64,000 nt of DNA from Candidatus Pristimantibacillus lignocellulolyticus (GTDB lineage Bacteria > Bacillota > Bacilli > Paenibacillales > Paenibacillaceae): NCBI GenBank assembly GCA_023639215.1, contig CP097899.1, forward strand, positions 5,018,001-5,082,000. Reading direction: 5' to 3'. The translations under genes were made by a program, and so were the position numbers. Shown piece by piece: positions 53,549 through 62,660 of this stretch. Under the pieces are notes generated by a model, which saw only the letters and a list, made by a program, of their open reading frames with translations, did not search any database and was not told the origin of the DNA. Positions within the stretch are counted from its first letter, which is position 1, and each line of letters starts with the position of its first letter.

Positions 53549-54685
53549 TTACATATTCATCTCATTAAGTTTCTTCAACTCATTGACTGTTTTATTCGCT
53601 TGATCATTAGCATGTAATGCCTGTTCACCAATCAGTTGCAGGTTATTCTTATTCTCAGCAACCATTTTGAATAATGATAAAAATATCGATTCTGTATCTG
53701 AGATTAGCTTGTCACTTTGTAAACCTATTTGTAATCCTTCATCAGTAATCTCTACAGTATCCTTTACAACATCAACGATCTTTTCAACGGAATGAGATAT
53801 TTTTGATGCAGATTGTTTCGTTTGTCCTGCCAAATTCATTACCTCTTGAGCAACAACAGTAAATGCTCGACCGTGCTCTCCTGCTCTGGCTGCTTCGATC
53901 GTTGCGTTGATCGCTAACAAATTACTTTGCTCTGACAGTTCATGAACGATTGAAGTTATTTTCTTAATTTCGTTAACACTACTTTGAAGCTCTGTAATTT
54001 GTGATTGTTGCTTCCTTGCATTTAAGCTGATAATTTCTAGTGTGTTCGTTAACTTTTGAAGCATTGTCTTGCCTTCTAATGTGAAATTAACCATTTCATC
54101 GGATTTCTCACCACTAATTTTTGCTGCTTGTCCCACGTTAACAATCTCGTTAACAATTCGCTTAATTCGTTCTTGCGACGAATAGATCAAATACTGTTGT
54201 TCTTCCTTTAGTTTGTGTTGTAGTTGATTAGACAACTGAAGCAAGCTAGACATTGTTAATATTCCTTCAACAATTTGTCCATCAGTTACGATGACACAGT
54301 CGTATAGACGATCACCCTTACGACTCAATGCCAATTCTATAATTGAATTAGGTGATTCTCTTCTATCTACTATTAAAGGCTCTTTATCTGCTAATTTCTC
54401 AATTGGTTTTTCACTAAACAAATCTGCACTAAAACGTTGACTTAATCGTCTAAATAACTCATTGCGCATCATTAAACCTAGAGGTCTACTTAACCCATCT
54501 ACAATAACGACACACTCATGTTCTGGATTATTACGAAATATTGCTAACGTTTGCTCGCAGTTCATATCCGGTGATATGCAAGGTGTTTTGGATATAACGT
54601 TTATTAACAATTGATGTTCTTGTTGAAATTGAGATGTTTCATTTAACTTTGTATTCACTACTTTTTCTGACACAGCCTGCATCAT
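53549..54685 (-). CDS. Cytoplasmic CBS-domain chemoreceptor-like protein
   Basis: A 378-residue soluble protein. Residues ~20-150 look like a pair of CBS domains (HECVVIVDGLSRPLGLMMRN, DCVIVTDGQIVEGILTMSSL), which usually bind adenine nucleotides. Residues ~180-378 form a short methyl-accepting signalling domain with tip SEQSNLLAINATIEAARAGE. There is no membrane segment. It may couple energy or nucleotide state to CheA, or act as a stand-alone sensor. The ATG at 54685 follows AAGGAGATGAA. Confidence 0.8.
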   Translation of the reverse strand: MMQAVSEKVVNTKLNETSQFQQEHQLLINVISKTPCISPDMNCEQTLAIFRNNPEHECVVIVDGLSRPLGLMMRNELFRRLSQRFSADLFSEKPIEKLADKEPLIVDRRESPNSIIELALSRKGDRLYDCVIVTDGQIVEGILTMSSLLQLSNQLQHKLKEEQQYLIYSSQERIKRIVNEIVNVGQAAKISGEKSDEMVNFTLEGKTMLQKLTNTLEIISLNARKQQSQITELQSSVNEIKKITSIVHELSEQSNLLAINATIEAARAGEHGRAFTVVAQEVMNLAGQTKQSASKISHSVEKIVDVVKDTVEITDEGLQIGLQSDKLISDTESIFLSLFKMVAENKNNLQLIGEQALHANDQANKTVNELKKLNEMNM

Positions 54686-54971
54686 TTCATCTCCTTCACT
54701 TCGGATCATAATAAGGTTACTATAGATGAGAAGCGTTAGCGTACATGCCAAAGTTTGTAAAGTTATTATTAAAATTTCTTGTTTAAGGACATAATTTGAT
54801 TCAATTATGTATTGCTATGTGGTTGATGAGTTATATAATTAGGATAGTTAAGTCAAGCTTTCGTTATACTTTTCATTCGATAGAAGTATAGTCGAGACAT
54901 AAATGAAAAGTTTAAGTACTTTTCTTACATTGAAGCAGTCTGTGAAGTAACAAAAAGTTTAAGGAGTGGTT

Positions 54972-55853
54972 ATGTTGGAGGCAGTTAACGAGCGAGTATC
55001 ATATGATAACCCTCTTTTAAGTATTAAAGTATTTCAAACTCATCGCGAGCATAATACTAGGACTGATTGGCATCACCATAAACAACTTGAATTAATTTTA
55101 ATATTGAAAGGCCAATTAGATATTTACATGGAAGCTGAAAGTATGATCATGAAAGCTGGAGATGTATGTATTATTGGCACATCTGAACTTCATCGTGATT
55201 ACTGCTCAGAAGATCTTGATTATATAGTCGTACAGTTTGATCTGGAGCACTTCTTCGATCAAGGATCAATTTCATATATGCGCTATTTCTCAGAAACACA
55301 TATACCTTTAAGCCAAGCTAATTATATTTTTCATGAAAATGAAGCAGTCAAGCAAGAAACTGCAAACTGCATTAGTCAAATACTGCATGAAGCCTCTACT
55401 CGCCAGCGAGGATATGAAATCGCTGTTAGTATTCTAATTAAGCAAATTTTGTTAATTCTATTACGCAATGATCATAAGAAGGTACTTGCAGAGCAAGATT
55501 CATTCGATAAAGTAAGATTGAAACCAGTGCTCGATTATGTCGAGGAACATCTTACTGATCGCATTCAAGTAGAAGAAGTGTGTCGAATAGCGAACATGAG
55601 CTACTACTACTTCGTAAAATATTTCAAAAAATCAATTGGCTTTTCATTCACGGAATATGTAAATTACAGAAAAGTGAAACGAGCTGAAAGATTATTGCTT
55701 ACAAAAGATATTAGCATTACTGAAATTGGCGAAAAAATTGGGATGCCGAACATGGCTCATTTCTATAAAATGTTCAAAAAACATAATGATTGTTCACCTA
55801 AGCAATATCAGAAAAAGATGTTGCAATGGAAACCAGACCATCAAAGCGAATAA
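54972..55853 (+). CDS. AraC-family transcriptional regulator
   Basis: A 293-residue regulator: an N-terminal cupin (TDWHHHKQLELILILKGQLD, MKAGDVCIIGTSELH) and a C-terminal double helix-turn-helix (VEEVCRIANMSYYYFVKYFK, ITEIGEKIGMPNMAHFYKMF). It probably senses a sugar or related ligand. The target is not evident; no sugar transport genes are adjacent. ATG at 54972 follows TAAGGAG. Confidence 0.88.
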   Translation: MLEAVNERVSYDNPLLSIKVFQTHREHNTRTDWHHHKQLELILILKGQLDIYMEAESMIMKAGDVCIIGTSELHRDYCSEDLDYIVVQFDLEHFFDQGSISYMRYFSETHIPLSQANYIFHENEAVKQETANCISQILHEASTRQRGYEIAVSILIKQILLILLRNDHKKVLAEQDSFDKVRLKPVLDYVEEHLTDRIQVEEVCRIANMSYYYFVKYFKKSIGFSFTEYVNYRKVKRAERLLLTKDISITEIGEKIGMPNMAHFYKMFKKHNDCSPKQYQKKMLQWKPDHQSE

Positions 55854-55856
55854 TAT

Positions 55857-55906
55857 CAAACAAAAGAGCAGTTTCTACGACTTCGTAGAACCTGCTCTTT
55901 TGTTTG
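55857..55906. terminator. Bidirectional terminator between AraC and TetR genes
   Basis: CAAACAAAAGAGCAG(G/T)TTCTACGA pairs with its complement TCGTAGAA...CTGCTCTTTTGTTTG, a near-perfect 24-bp stem. Confidence 0.9.
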
Positions 55907-55919
55907 TCGAGAATTTTAC

Positions 55920-56459
55920 TCAACGCTTGTACAATATCTGAATATGTTCTGCAATGTATTCAGAACTATAATTTAATCCATTTTTTAACCACCACATAAT
56001 AATGCCTACTAATGATGACGCTTTGATGTCAATATCAACATATTTTTTAGTAGGAGATTTAATAATATTATCTCTTCTGGAACTAATTAATCTTCTCATT
56101 AGCACAAAGAGTTGCCCTTCGAATTGTTCTACTTTGAATAATACAAGTAGATGTTGCCGCTGATTATATAAATAATCGAGTAAAAGAATGAGTTGCTTAC
56201 TCTCTGATATATCTTGTGTCTGAATTAGTAAATCAATCTTTTGAGATAATCCCTGTACAATTTCTTCTGTTAGCCCAGTGATTAAATTAGGAATATCTTG
56301 ATAATGCAAATAAAAGGTCGTGCGGTTTAATGAAGCTTGCTGTGTCACTTTCTGTACTGTTAAATCATTAACTGTGTACCCTTCTTGTAATAGTACAAGT
56401 GCCGCATTTTTAATCATTTCTCTTGTACGAATAGTACGAGGATCTTCTTTTCTATACAA
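55920..56459 (-). CDS. TetR-family transcriptional regulator
   Basis: A 179-residue repressor-like protein. The helix-turn-helix at ~15-60 reads MIKNAALVLLQEGYTVNDLT then QASLNRTTFYLHYQD. The C-terminal domain is of the TetR_C_7-like type. It is divergent from the MFS exporter gene at 56627, which it probably represses, with palindromic sites between them. Confidence 0.87.
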   Translation of the reverse strand: MYRKEDPRTIRTREMIKNAALVLLQEGYTVNDLTVQKVTQQASLNRTTFYLHYQDIPNLITGLTEEIVQGLSQKIDLLIQTQDISESKQLILLLDYLYNQRQHLLVLFKVEQFEGQLFVLMRRLISSRRDNIIKSPTKKYVDIDIKASSLVGIIMWWLKNGLNYSSEYIAEHIQILYKR

Positions 56460-56493
56460 TTCATCACCCTCTGTCTAATAAATCTAATTTATA

Positions 56494-56593
56494 GGACATA
56501 TATAGAGTCCATGCCGAGTTGTCGACAATGTGCAGCATATTGTTTATTGTAACAAACACAGGAAATTGTTAATGTATTTTATAGACATAGTGT
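56494..56593. promoter_or_regulatory. Candidate TetR operators between tetR-like and MFS genes
   Basis: Three inverted repeats: GGACATATATAGAGTCC (56494), TTGTCGACAA (56519) and GACATAGTGTC (56583). GACA...TGTC recurs as a theme in the last two. They lie between the divergent starts, as expected for a TetR-type switch. Confidence 0.4.
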
Positions 56594-56626
56594 CGATGAA
56601 ATCATCATAACTTAAGGAGAAATTAT

Positions 56627-58039
56627 ATGCAATTGGAAGTTAAGAAAAACACTAAGAAACTACTGTTAATTGTAATGATAGCAGGTTGTTTTTTGTCAAC
56701 GTTAAATCAAACGTTACTCAATGTAGCCCTTAGTGATTTAATGGTTATTTTTAATGTAGCACCAGCAACGATTCAATGGTTAGCGACAGGATTTATGTTA
56801 GTGAATGGTATAATGGTGCCACTAACTGCATTTTTTATGAAGCGATTTACTACGCGTCAATTATTTATTAGCTCAATGCTCTTTATATTAATAGGTTCTA
56901 TTGTTAGTGCATGCGCAATGAATTTTGGAGTGTTGCTAACGGGACGAATGATTCAAGCTGCAGGGGCAGGTATTATCATACCATTAATGATGACGGTCAT
57001 TTTATATTTATATCCAGTAGAAGAACGTGGTGCTGCCATGGGGAAAGTTGGATTTGCGATTATCTTTGCACCTGCAATAGCACCGACCATAGCAGGCTAT
57101 ATATTGGAATATGTGTCTTGGAGATGGCTCTTTATTGGATTAATCCCATTCATATCCATCATAATTTTATTAGCCTATAAGTATTTATTCAATGTAGCAG
57201 AAACATCAAAAGTAAAACTTGATGTTTTGAGTGTCATTTACTCGTCAGTTGGTTTTGGCTTTTTACTATTTGGCTTTAGTAGTGCAGGTAGTAGAGGTTG
57301 GGGAGATTGGCTAGTGATCACTACAATTGCTGTAGGACTTGGTACTACTGTACTATTTTATAAACGTCAAATTGCTTCAAACGATCCATTACTAAATATG
57401 TCTGTGTTTAAATATAAAATGTTTACAATGACAACGATTGTTAATATTGCAGTAACTATTCTAATGTATGCCGATTTAATTTTACTACCGATTTATTTGC
57501 AGGACGGTCAAGGCTTTACTGCATTAGAAGCAGGATTGTTACTATTGCCTGGAGCAATTATCAATGCATTTTTATCTCCGGTTACAGGAAAGCTCTTTGA
57601 CAAGTATGGTGCGAAACCGTTATTTATTATAGGGATGAGTTTAATTGCATTTTCCATGTGGAGTGTTATCGATCTAACTTCTTCTACTACGTATATGTAT
57701 GTATTAGTACGTACGATTATTTTGCGAATAGGTTTAAGTTTTATTACAATGCCTTTGAATACTGCAGCATTAAATGCTCTACCAAGAGAACTAGGAGCGC
57801 ATGGCTCTGCCATTAATAATACCATTCGTCAGTTAGCAGGTGCAGTCGGAACAGCTGTCATTGTCACAATCTATACCATTCAATCACTATCTCATGCAAA
57901 AGGTTCAAATGCAGGACAGATATCGGCTGCAAGTGACACGTACTTCTATATGTTGTTAATTGCTATTGTAGGTTTAATAATAGTCTTCTTTGTACCAAAA
58001 AAGACTTCTATGGTACAAGAAAAAGACAGCATGAACTAA
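56627..58039 (+). CDS. MFS drug exporter (DHA2, EmrB/QacA-like)
   Basis: A 470-residue transporter with about 14 membrane helices. Motif A-like region LTAFFMKRFTTRQLF, motif C-like sequence GFAIIFAPAIAPTIAGYI, and the DHA2-type opening LNQTLLNVALSDLMVIFNV. It probably exports drugs or toxic metabolites by proton antiport. It is divergent from a TetR-type gene. Ribosome site AAGGAGAAATTAT. Confidence 0.88.
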   Translation: MQLEVKKNTKKLLLIVMIAGCFLSTLNQTLLNVALSDLMVIFNVAPATIQWLATGFMLVNGIMVPLTAFFMKRFTTRQLFISSMLFILIGSIVSACAMNFGVLLTGRMIQAAGAGIIIPLMMTVILYLYPVEERGAAMGKVGFAIIFAPAIAPTIAGYILEYVSWRWLFIGLIPFISIIILLAYKYLFNVAETSKVKLDVLSVIYSSVGFGFLLFGFSSAGSRGWGDWLVITTIAVGLGTTVLFYKRQIASNDPLLNMSVFKYKMFTMTTIVNIAVTILMYADLILLPIYLQDGQGFTALEAGLLLLPGAIINAFLSPVTGKLFDKYGAKPLFIIGMSLIAFSMWSVIDLTSSTTYMYVLVRTIILRIGLSFITMPLNTAALNALPRELGAHGSAINNTIRQLAGAVGTAVIVTIYTIQSLSHAKGSNAGQISAASDTYFYMLLIAIVGLIIVFFVPKKTSMVQEKDSMN

Positions 58040-58095
58040 TCACTTTATTGATACTGAAAAGCCATACTAAATCGCTTTTAAGAAAAGCAACTATC

Positions 58096-58122
58096 CACAA
58101 ACAGGGAAAAAATCCCTGTTTG
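58096..58122 (+). terminator. Hairpin after MFS gene
   Basis: ACAAACAGGGA pairs with TCCCTGTTTGT around AAAAA. It is a strong stem but lacks a T-run. Confidence 0.5.
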
Positions 58123-58130
58123 TGCCTCAG

Positions 58131-58570
58131 AGCTTAAGCCACGCAATCCTGAAAGTACAATTCGCTTACGAAGTAGGCGAATCTTTGAACATTCATTCCA
58201 AAGGAAAGTTCAATAGGAGACCCGCTTCCCACGACTCACCCACAAATCTGTGCAATCCTGAAAGTACAACCCGCTTACGAAATAGGCGAATCTTTGGACA
58301 TTCCAAAGGAAAGTTCAATAGGAGCACCGCTTCCCTGAACTCACCCTCAAATCTGTGCAATCCTGGAGACACAACCCACTTACGAAATAAGCGAATCTTT
58401 GGACATTCCAAAGGAAAGTTCAATAGGAGCACCGCTTCCCTGAACTTACCCTCAAATCTGTGCAATCCTGAAAGTACAATCCGCTTACGGAATAGGCAAA
58501 TCTTTAGACATTCCAAAGGAAAGTTCAATAGGAGCCCCTCTTCCCTGAACTCACCCTCAAATCTCTTTAA
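58131..58570. repeat. Type D tandem array, four units of about 105-109 bp
   Basis: Units restart at about 58163, 58272, 58377 and 58482. Each reads CGCTTACGAAATAGGCGAAT, then CTTTGGACATTCCAAAGGAA, AGTTCAATAGGAGC, a variable CTTCCCTGAACTCACCCTC part, and AATCTGTGCAATCCTG. The unit length of 105 (divisible by three) makes long open frames on both strands, but no ribosome site or family is seen, so it is called non-coding. A type A copy follows at once. Confidence 0.8.
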
Positions 58571-58583
58571 AACCCCGAAGCAT

Positions 58584-58735
58584 GATCGGTTGTCAGCACC
58601 GAGAAGATGACATGAAGATAGTAAAGTGAGTAGCGCAGCGTACGTTTTGTGTACGTGAGCACACGGAACAAGCGATGAATGGCATATTCGACGTCGAATA
58701 ATCTACGTAGCGATACATCGTGATCACAATCGATC
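58584..58735. repeat. Type A structured repeat next to phoP
   Basis: Outer arms GATCGGTTGT/ACAATCGATC pair with one G-U. Internal blocks match the family: CAGCACCGAGAAGATGACAT, CGTAC-gttttgt-GTACG, AAGCGATGAATGGCATATTC, ATCGTGATCAC. It lies 22 bp past the phoP stop. Confidence 0.85.
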
Positions 58736-58757
58736 CAAAAGAAAAAGCTTGTACATC

Positions 58758-59480
58758 CTATTTCAAGGGCTGCACAAGCTTCTTCGGCATCACAAGTTTA
58801 TATCCGACACCACGGATAGATTCAATTCTTACAGATTGCTGTTCAAGTTCTAGCTTTTTACGTAATGAACTTACGTGGACATCTACTGTTCGCTGACCAC
58901 CAATGTAATCGAAGCCCCACACAACATTCATGAGATCGTCGCGACTTATTACCATACCTGGACGTTGAACAAGATATAATAACACTTCAAATTCTTTTGG
59001 TCGTAGTGAAATAGGTTGTCCCTGCACGTTGACCTCATACTTTTCTGGATAAATAGACAGTTCCCCAGCTTGAATCACTTTCTCGTTAGATAAAAGTGGT
59101 TTCGGGTCCTCGTTTTGCGTTCTTCGTAAAACTGCCGATACACGTGCAAGAAGTTCCGCAACACCAAATGGTTTCGTAATATAGTCGTCTGCACCATGTT
59201 TTAATCCTTGTACGACTTCTTCTTCTGCATTACGAGCTGTTAGAATAACAACTGGAGTTCGCACATTATTCTGATGTAGTCGATTCAAAATCTCAAAACC
59301 ATTCATACCTGGAAGCATGATATCCAAAATAATTAGATCAAAATTTCCTTGTAACGCGGCTTGCAGGCCATCTCCACCATGTTCAATCACAGTTGTGTCA
59401 TAGCCTTCTTGAATTAAATTATAAGATAACAACCTTGATAATGTCGGTTCATCCTCGATAACTAATATCTTATTCGACAT
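58758..59480 (-). CDS. phoP: Response regulator PhoP
   Basis: A 240-residue OmpR-type regulator. The receiver has the phosphorylated Asp in LIILDIMLPG and Lys in YITKPFG; the C-terminal winged helix includes LRPKEFEVLLYLVQRPGMVI and RTVDVHVSSLRKKLE. It activates the phosphate-starvation genes, including pst here. The ATG at 59480 follows GGAGGTAGGAAC. The partner kinase lies upstream on the same strand, separated by a type A repeat. Confidence 0.85.
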   Translation of the reverse strand: MSNKILVIEDEPTLSRLLSYNLIQEGYDTTVIEHGGDGLQAALQGNFDLIILDIMLPGMNGFEILNRLHQNNVRTPVVILTARNAEEEVVQGLKHGADDYITKPFGVAELLARVSAVLRRTQNEDPKPLLSNEKVIQAGELSIYPEKYEVNVQGQPISLRPKEFEVLLYLVQRPGMVISRDDLMNVVWGFDYIGGQRTVDVHVSSLRKKLELEQQSVRIESIRGVGYKLVMPKKLVQPLK

Positions 59481-59583
59481 GTTCCTACCTCCAAAAGCTA
59501 CACGTACAATAAGCCGCATGCATTATTTCTATTTAACAGTGTAACATTAATATAAAAGTTAGGTAAATATAAATATTAAGCAT

Positions 59584-59754
59584 GTTCAAAACATTCGCTT
59601 GTCAGTACCGAGAAAATGCCATGAAGCTAGTTACGCGCGGAGCGGAGTGTACGTTATTGGTACACGAGCACTACAGCAAGCGATGAATGGCAGCTTCGAT
59701 GCCGAATCAACTTCGAAGCAATAGCATCGTGATCACAAGTGACTGTTTTTGAAC
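59584..59754. repeat. Type A structured repeat between phoR and phoP
   Basis: Starts GTTCAAAACATTCGCTTGTC and ends GATCACAAGTGACTGTTTTT then GAAC. The centre is GTGTAC-gttattg-GTACAC as in the pst copy. The border (GAACTACCTG, to 59760) touches the phoR stop codon, so the repeat begins at once after the gene. Confidence 0.85.
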
Positions 59755-59760
59755 TACCTG

Positions 59761-61539
59761 TTATTGTATACTTGGTAATTCAATTGTAAATTTGGTACCT
59801 ACTCCTACAGTACTGCTTACAGAAATCGTTCCTTTATGCAGTTCAACAAGATGCTTAACGATCGATAATCCAAGACCAGTTCCTCCAGAAATACGAGAAC
59901 GAGCTTTATCTACACGATAGAATCGTTCAAATATACGTGGAAGGTCTTTCTCAGGAATACCAATCCCCGTATCAGATATAGAAATTAGAATATTTTCTTC
60001 TTTCGTCTCAGAAATGACGATGTTAATAGTACCACCTTCTGGTGTGTAATTTATCGCATTACTCAATAAATTAACTAGAATTTGACGAAGTCGATCTTCA
60101 TCTGCTTCCATATAAAACTCTTCTGGTGAAGTCATATTAACATGAATGTTTTTACGAATCGCACTGACTTCGAGAATAGCAATTGTATTACACATAAATT
60201 CATTAATATCAACTGGTGTTAACATTAGTGGGGCACGCCTTGATTCGATTTTGGATAATTCTAATATATCGCCAATTAATCGATTCAATCGTTCACTCTC
60301 ATCATATATAATTTGCAAGAAAGAGCGAGTCGTTTCTTCGTCTTTCACTGCGCCACCAAGTAATGTCTCAGCAAATCCTTTTACTGCAGCGATTGGCGTT
60401 TTCAGCTCATGCGATACGTTAGCAACAAACTCACTACGCATCCGCTCTAGACGTCTAATTGCCGATACGTCTTGCAGTACAAGAAGAATTCCACCAAAAT
60501 CTGAACTATTTCCATGATAGATCGGCACAAGATTGAGTTCTAACAATCGTTCTTCTGGATAGTAGAACGTAATTTCTTCATGAATAAATTCCTTCGTATC
60601 ATACCCTTCCACAATCAATTGTGAAAGCTCATATTGCTGCTTAATGTCACTATACGGTTTTCCAATCAACTTACGCGCAGATACACCAAGAATGTTTTCA
60701 GCTCGCTCATTCATAATTAGAATTAAGCCGTTAGCATCCATCATTACTACACCATTGATCATATTAGAAAGGACACTTTGTAGATGGTTTTCATTTTGGC
60801 GGATTCTAGCCATTTGAATCTGAAGGCTTTCTGCCATTGCATTAATCGCATTACCTAGTTCCCCTATTTCATCTTGCTTAATTCCTTCCACACGAGCACG
60901 ATAATCCATATTTTTAATTCGCTTAGCTACTTGTGTAATTTTCTCTAAAGGTTTTGTTAAGCTAAGTGCAATTCGATAGCTTGTTAACGCCGCTATTACG
61001 AATAGTATAATTAATCCAACGATAAGTACCATCGTTAAACTGTTAATCGACTGCTCCACTTCATCAAGGCTCATTGCAAGTCTAATGACATATGTATCAT
61101 CAATGATATCGTTCGTAATAGGAATTGCAACATATAGCATACTTTTATGAAGTGTATCACTTGCACGAATACTTTTACCTATACCTGATTCCAAAGCCCC
61201 AATAATTTCTTCACGACTACTATGGTTGTCCATTTCAGTCGCTTTAAAACTGGAGTCTCCAAGTACTGTCCCATCTGATTTAATAAATGTAACACGAGAA
61301 TCCATAAGTTCCTGAAGCATAGTTGCTTGATTAGTATAGTAGTTAATAACGTCTTCATTATCACCTGATACCCAATCCATTTGTGCTGCAATTAGGCGCA
61401 TTTCTCTCTCAAGTGTTTCTTCTAATACTTGAATATGATTTTCTTTGAATGTGTTCAACATTAATAATCCTGAGGCAACAACAGATAATGCGACCATGGA
61501 AATAATAATGATAGTGAGTCTTGTGCGAAAACTAAACAT
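59761..61539 (-). CDS. phoR: Sensor histidine kinase PhoR (WalK/PhoR type)
   Basis: A 592-residue kinase. Two membrane helices (~11-31 and ~160-185) bracket an outer domain of about 130 residues. HAMP, PAS (HLQSVLSNMINGVVMMDANG), the phospho-acceptor His in ANVSHELKTPIAAVKGFAET and the ATP-binding domain (NLLSNAINYTPEGG, GTGLGLSIVKHL) follow. It is transcribed before phoP, the reverse of the usual phoP-phoR order. ATG at 61539 follows AGGAGAGGGAACA. Confidence 0.85.
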   Translation of the reverse strand: MFSFRTRLTIIIISMVALSVVASGLLMLNTFKENHIQVLEETLEREMRLIAAQMDWVSGDNEDVINYYTNQATMLQELMDSRVTFIKSDGTVLGDSSFKATEMDNHSSREEIIGALESGIGKSIRASDTLHKSMLYVAIPITNDIIDDTYVIRLAMSLDEVEQSINSLTMVLIVGLIILFVIAALTSYRIALSLTKPLEKITQVAKRIKNMDYRARVEGIKQDEIGELGNAINAMAESLQIQMARIRQNENHLQSVLSNMINGVVMMDANGLILIMNERAENILGVSARKLIGKPYSDIKQQYELSQLIVEGYDTKEFIHEEITFYYPEERLLELNLVPIYHGNSSDFGGILLVLQDVSAIRRLERMRSEFVANVSHELKTPIAAVKGFAETLLGGAVKDEETTRSFLQIIYDESERLNRLIGDILELSKIESRRAPLMLTPVDINEFMCNTIAILEVSAIRKNIHVNMTSPEEFYMEADEDRLRQILVNLLSNAINYTPEGGTINIVISETKEENILISISDTGIGIPEKDLPRIFERFYRVDKARSRISGGTGLGLSIVKHLVELHKGTISVSSTVGVGTKFTIELPSIQ

Positions 61540-61583
61540 TGTTCCCTCTCCTTGAATAGATAGTACTACCATCGTACCCCTGT

Positions 61584-62546
61584 CTAGTTACTTTGGCTAT
61601 ATGTGCGATTATTAATTTTTTGTAAAAATAACGAATATAACGTTGCGATCGGTTGCTGTAACAGTACTCCGATAAGAATAGGTACCGCAGTACTGGGACT
61701 GAAATAACTCATTGCAATAACGATTCCTAATGAAACATTTCTTATGCCTGAAGCATAGGACATCGTTACTTGTAGAGACCTCTCACTTTTTCTCATTACT
61801 GTAACATAACCTATAGCATAACTTACTATAACAATAACAATGGAAAATGGAATAATTTTTACAATATCACTTTTCAGATCATGTAGATACGGCGTAATAG
61901 CTGACGCATTTAGTAATATAACGATAACAAAACAAAGTTTAGATAATGGTGCAACGATCGGCTTAACTTTACTTTGTATTGTACCTTTCGACCATTCGTT
62001 CAAAGTGATGCCTACTAACGTTGGTAGGACCACAATTAATAATAAATCAATCATCATCTGACTTGTATTCACTTCAATTACACTACTAAAAAATGTTTTT
62101 AGTCCTATTGTAATAATAAATGGACTTAACAAAGAATCAATCACTACAATCGCTAATATAAGTGAGACGTTCCCACTTGTCATGGACACCCACATCACTG
62201 ATGATATGCCAACAGGAATTAATGTGAACATAACAAGACCTACTACATATGGAGAATGATATCCAAATATAAGCCCTGCAAAAACGTATACAATAACGGG
62301 CACAGCGATATGAATAATAATTAGAAAATAAGATATTTGCAATGGTTTTGCAATAACAACTCTAACTTGTTGTAAACTACAGCCGATCGCCATCGCTACA
62401 GTAACAAAGGCAAACAGATAAGGTACTAAACCTACGTACTCATTTATTGGTTCACCAAAACAGATACCGATGATCATAACAAATGGAACAATAACAAACA
62501 TATATTTTTCAAACCAGTCATTTATAGTCAGACCGAATGAAGCCAT
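61584..62546 (-). CDS. Bile acid:sodium symporter (BASS) family transporter
   Basis: A 320-residue membrane protein with about 10 helices. BASS features are MFTLIPVGISSVMWVSMTSG and the VTMSYASGIRNVSLGIVIAM segment carrying the sodium and substrate site. Substrates are organic anions such as pantoate, pyruvate or arsenite-like compounds, and cannot be told here. AAGGAACCGG precedes the ATG at 62546; a TTG at 62582 is in frame without a site. It ends 44 bp before phoR. Confidence 0.8.
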   Translation of the reverse strand: MASFGLTINDWFEKYMFVIVPFVMIIGICFGEPINEYVGLVPYLFAFVTVAMAIGCSLQQVRVVIAKPLQISYFLIIIHIAVPVIVYVFAGLIFGYHSPYVVGLVMFTLIPVGISSVMWVSMTSGNVSLILAIVVIDSLLSPFIITIGLKTFFSSVIEVNTSQMMIDLLLIVVLPTLVGITLNEWSKGTIQSKVKPIVAPLSKLCFVIVILLNASAITPYLHDLKSDIVKIIPFSIVIVIVSYAIGYVTVMRKSERSLQVTMSYASGIRNVSLGIVIAMSYFSPSTAVPILIGVLLQQPIATLYSLFLQKINNRTYSQSN

Positions 62547-62660
62547 TGCCGGTTCCTTCTTTCCAATATCTAGTTGTTTCAATCAATAAAGGTTATAATC
62601 ATTTATGAGAAGAAAAATATTGTTGCCTACTCGACTTCAAGCAGCAGATGAGGTGAAAAA

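Noticed and set aside
58122..58610. A 162-codon open frame over the type D array
   Set aside because: The 105-bp unit makes both strands open, with no ribosome site, no recognised family, and strong dependence on the repeat. Translation is not excluded but is not supported.
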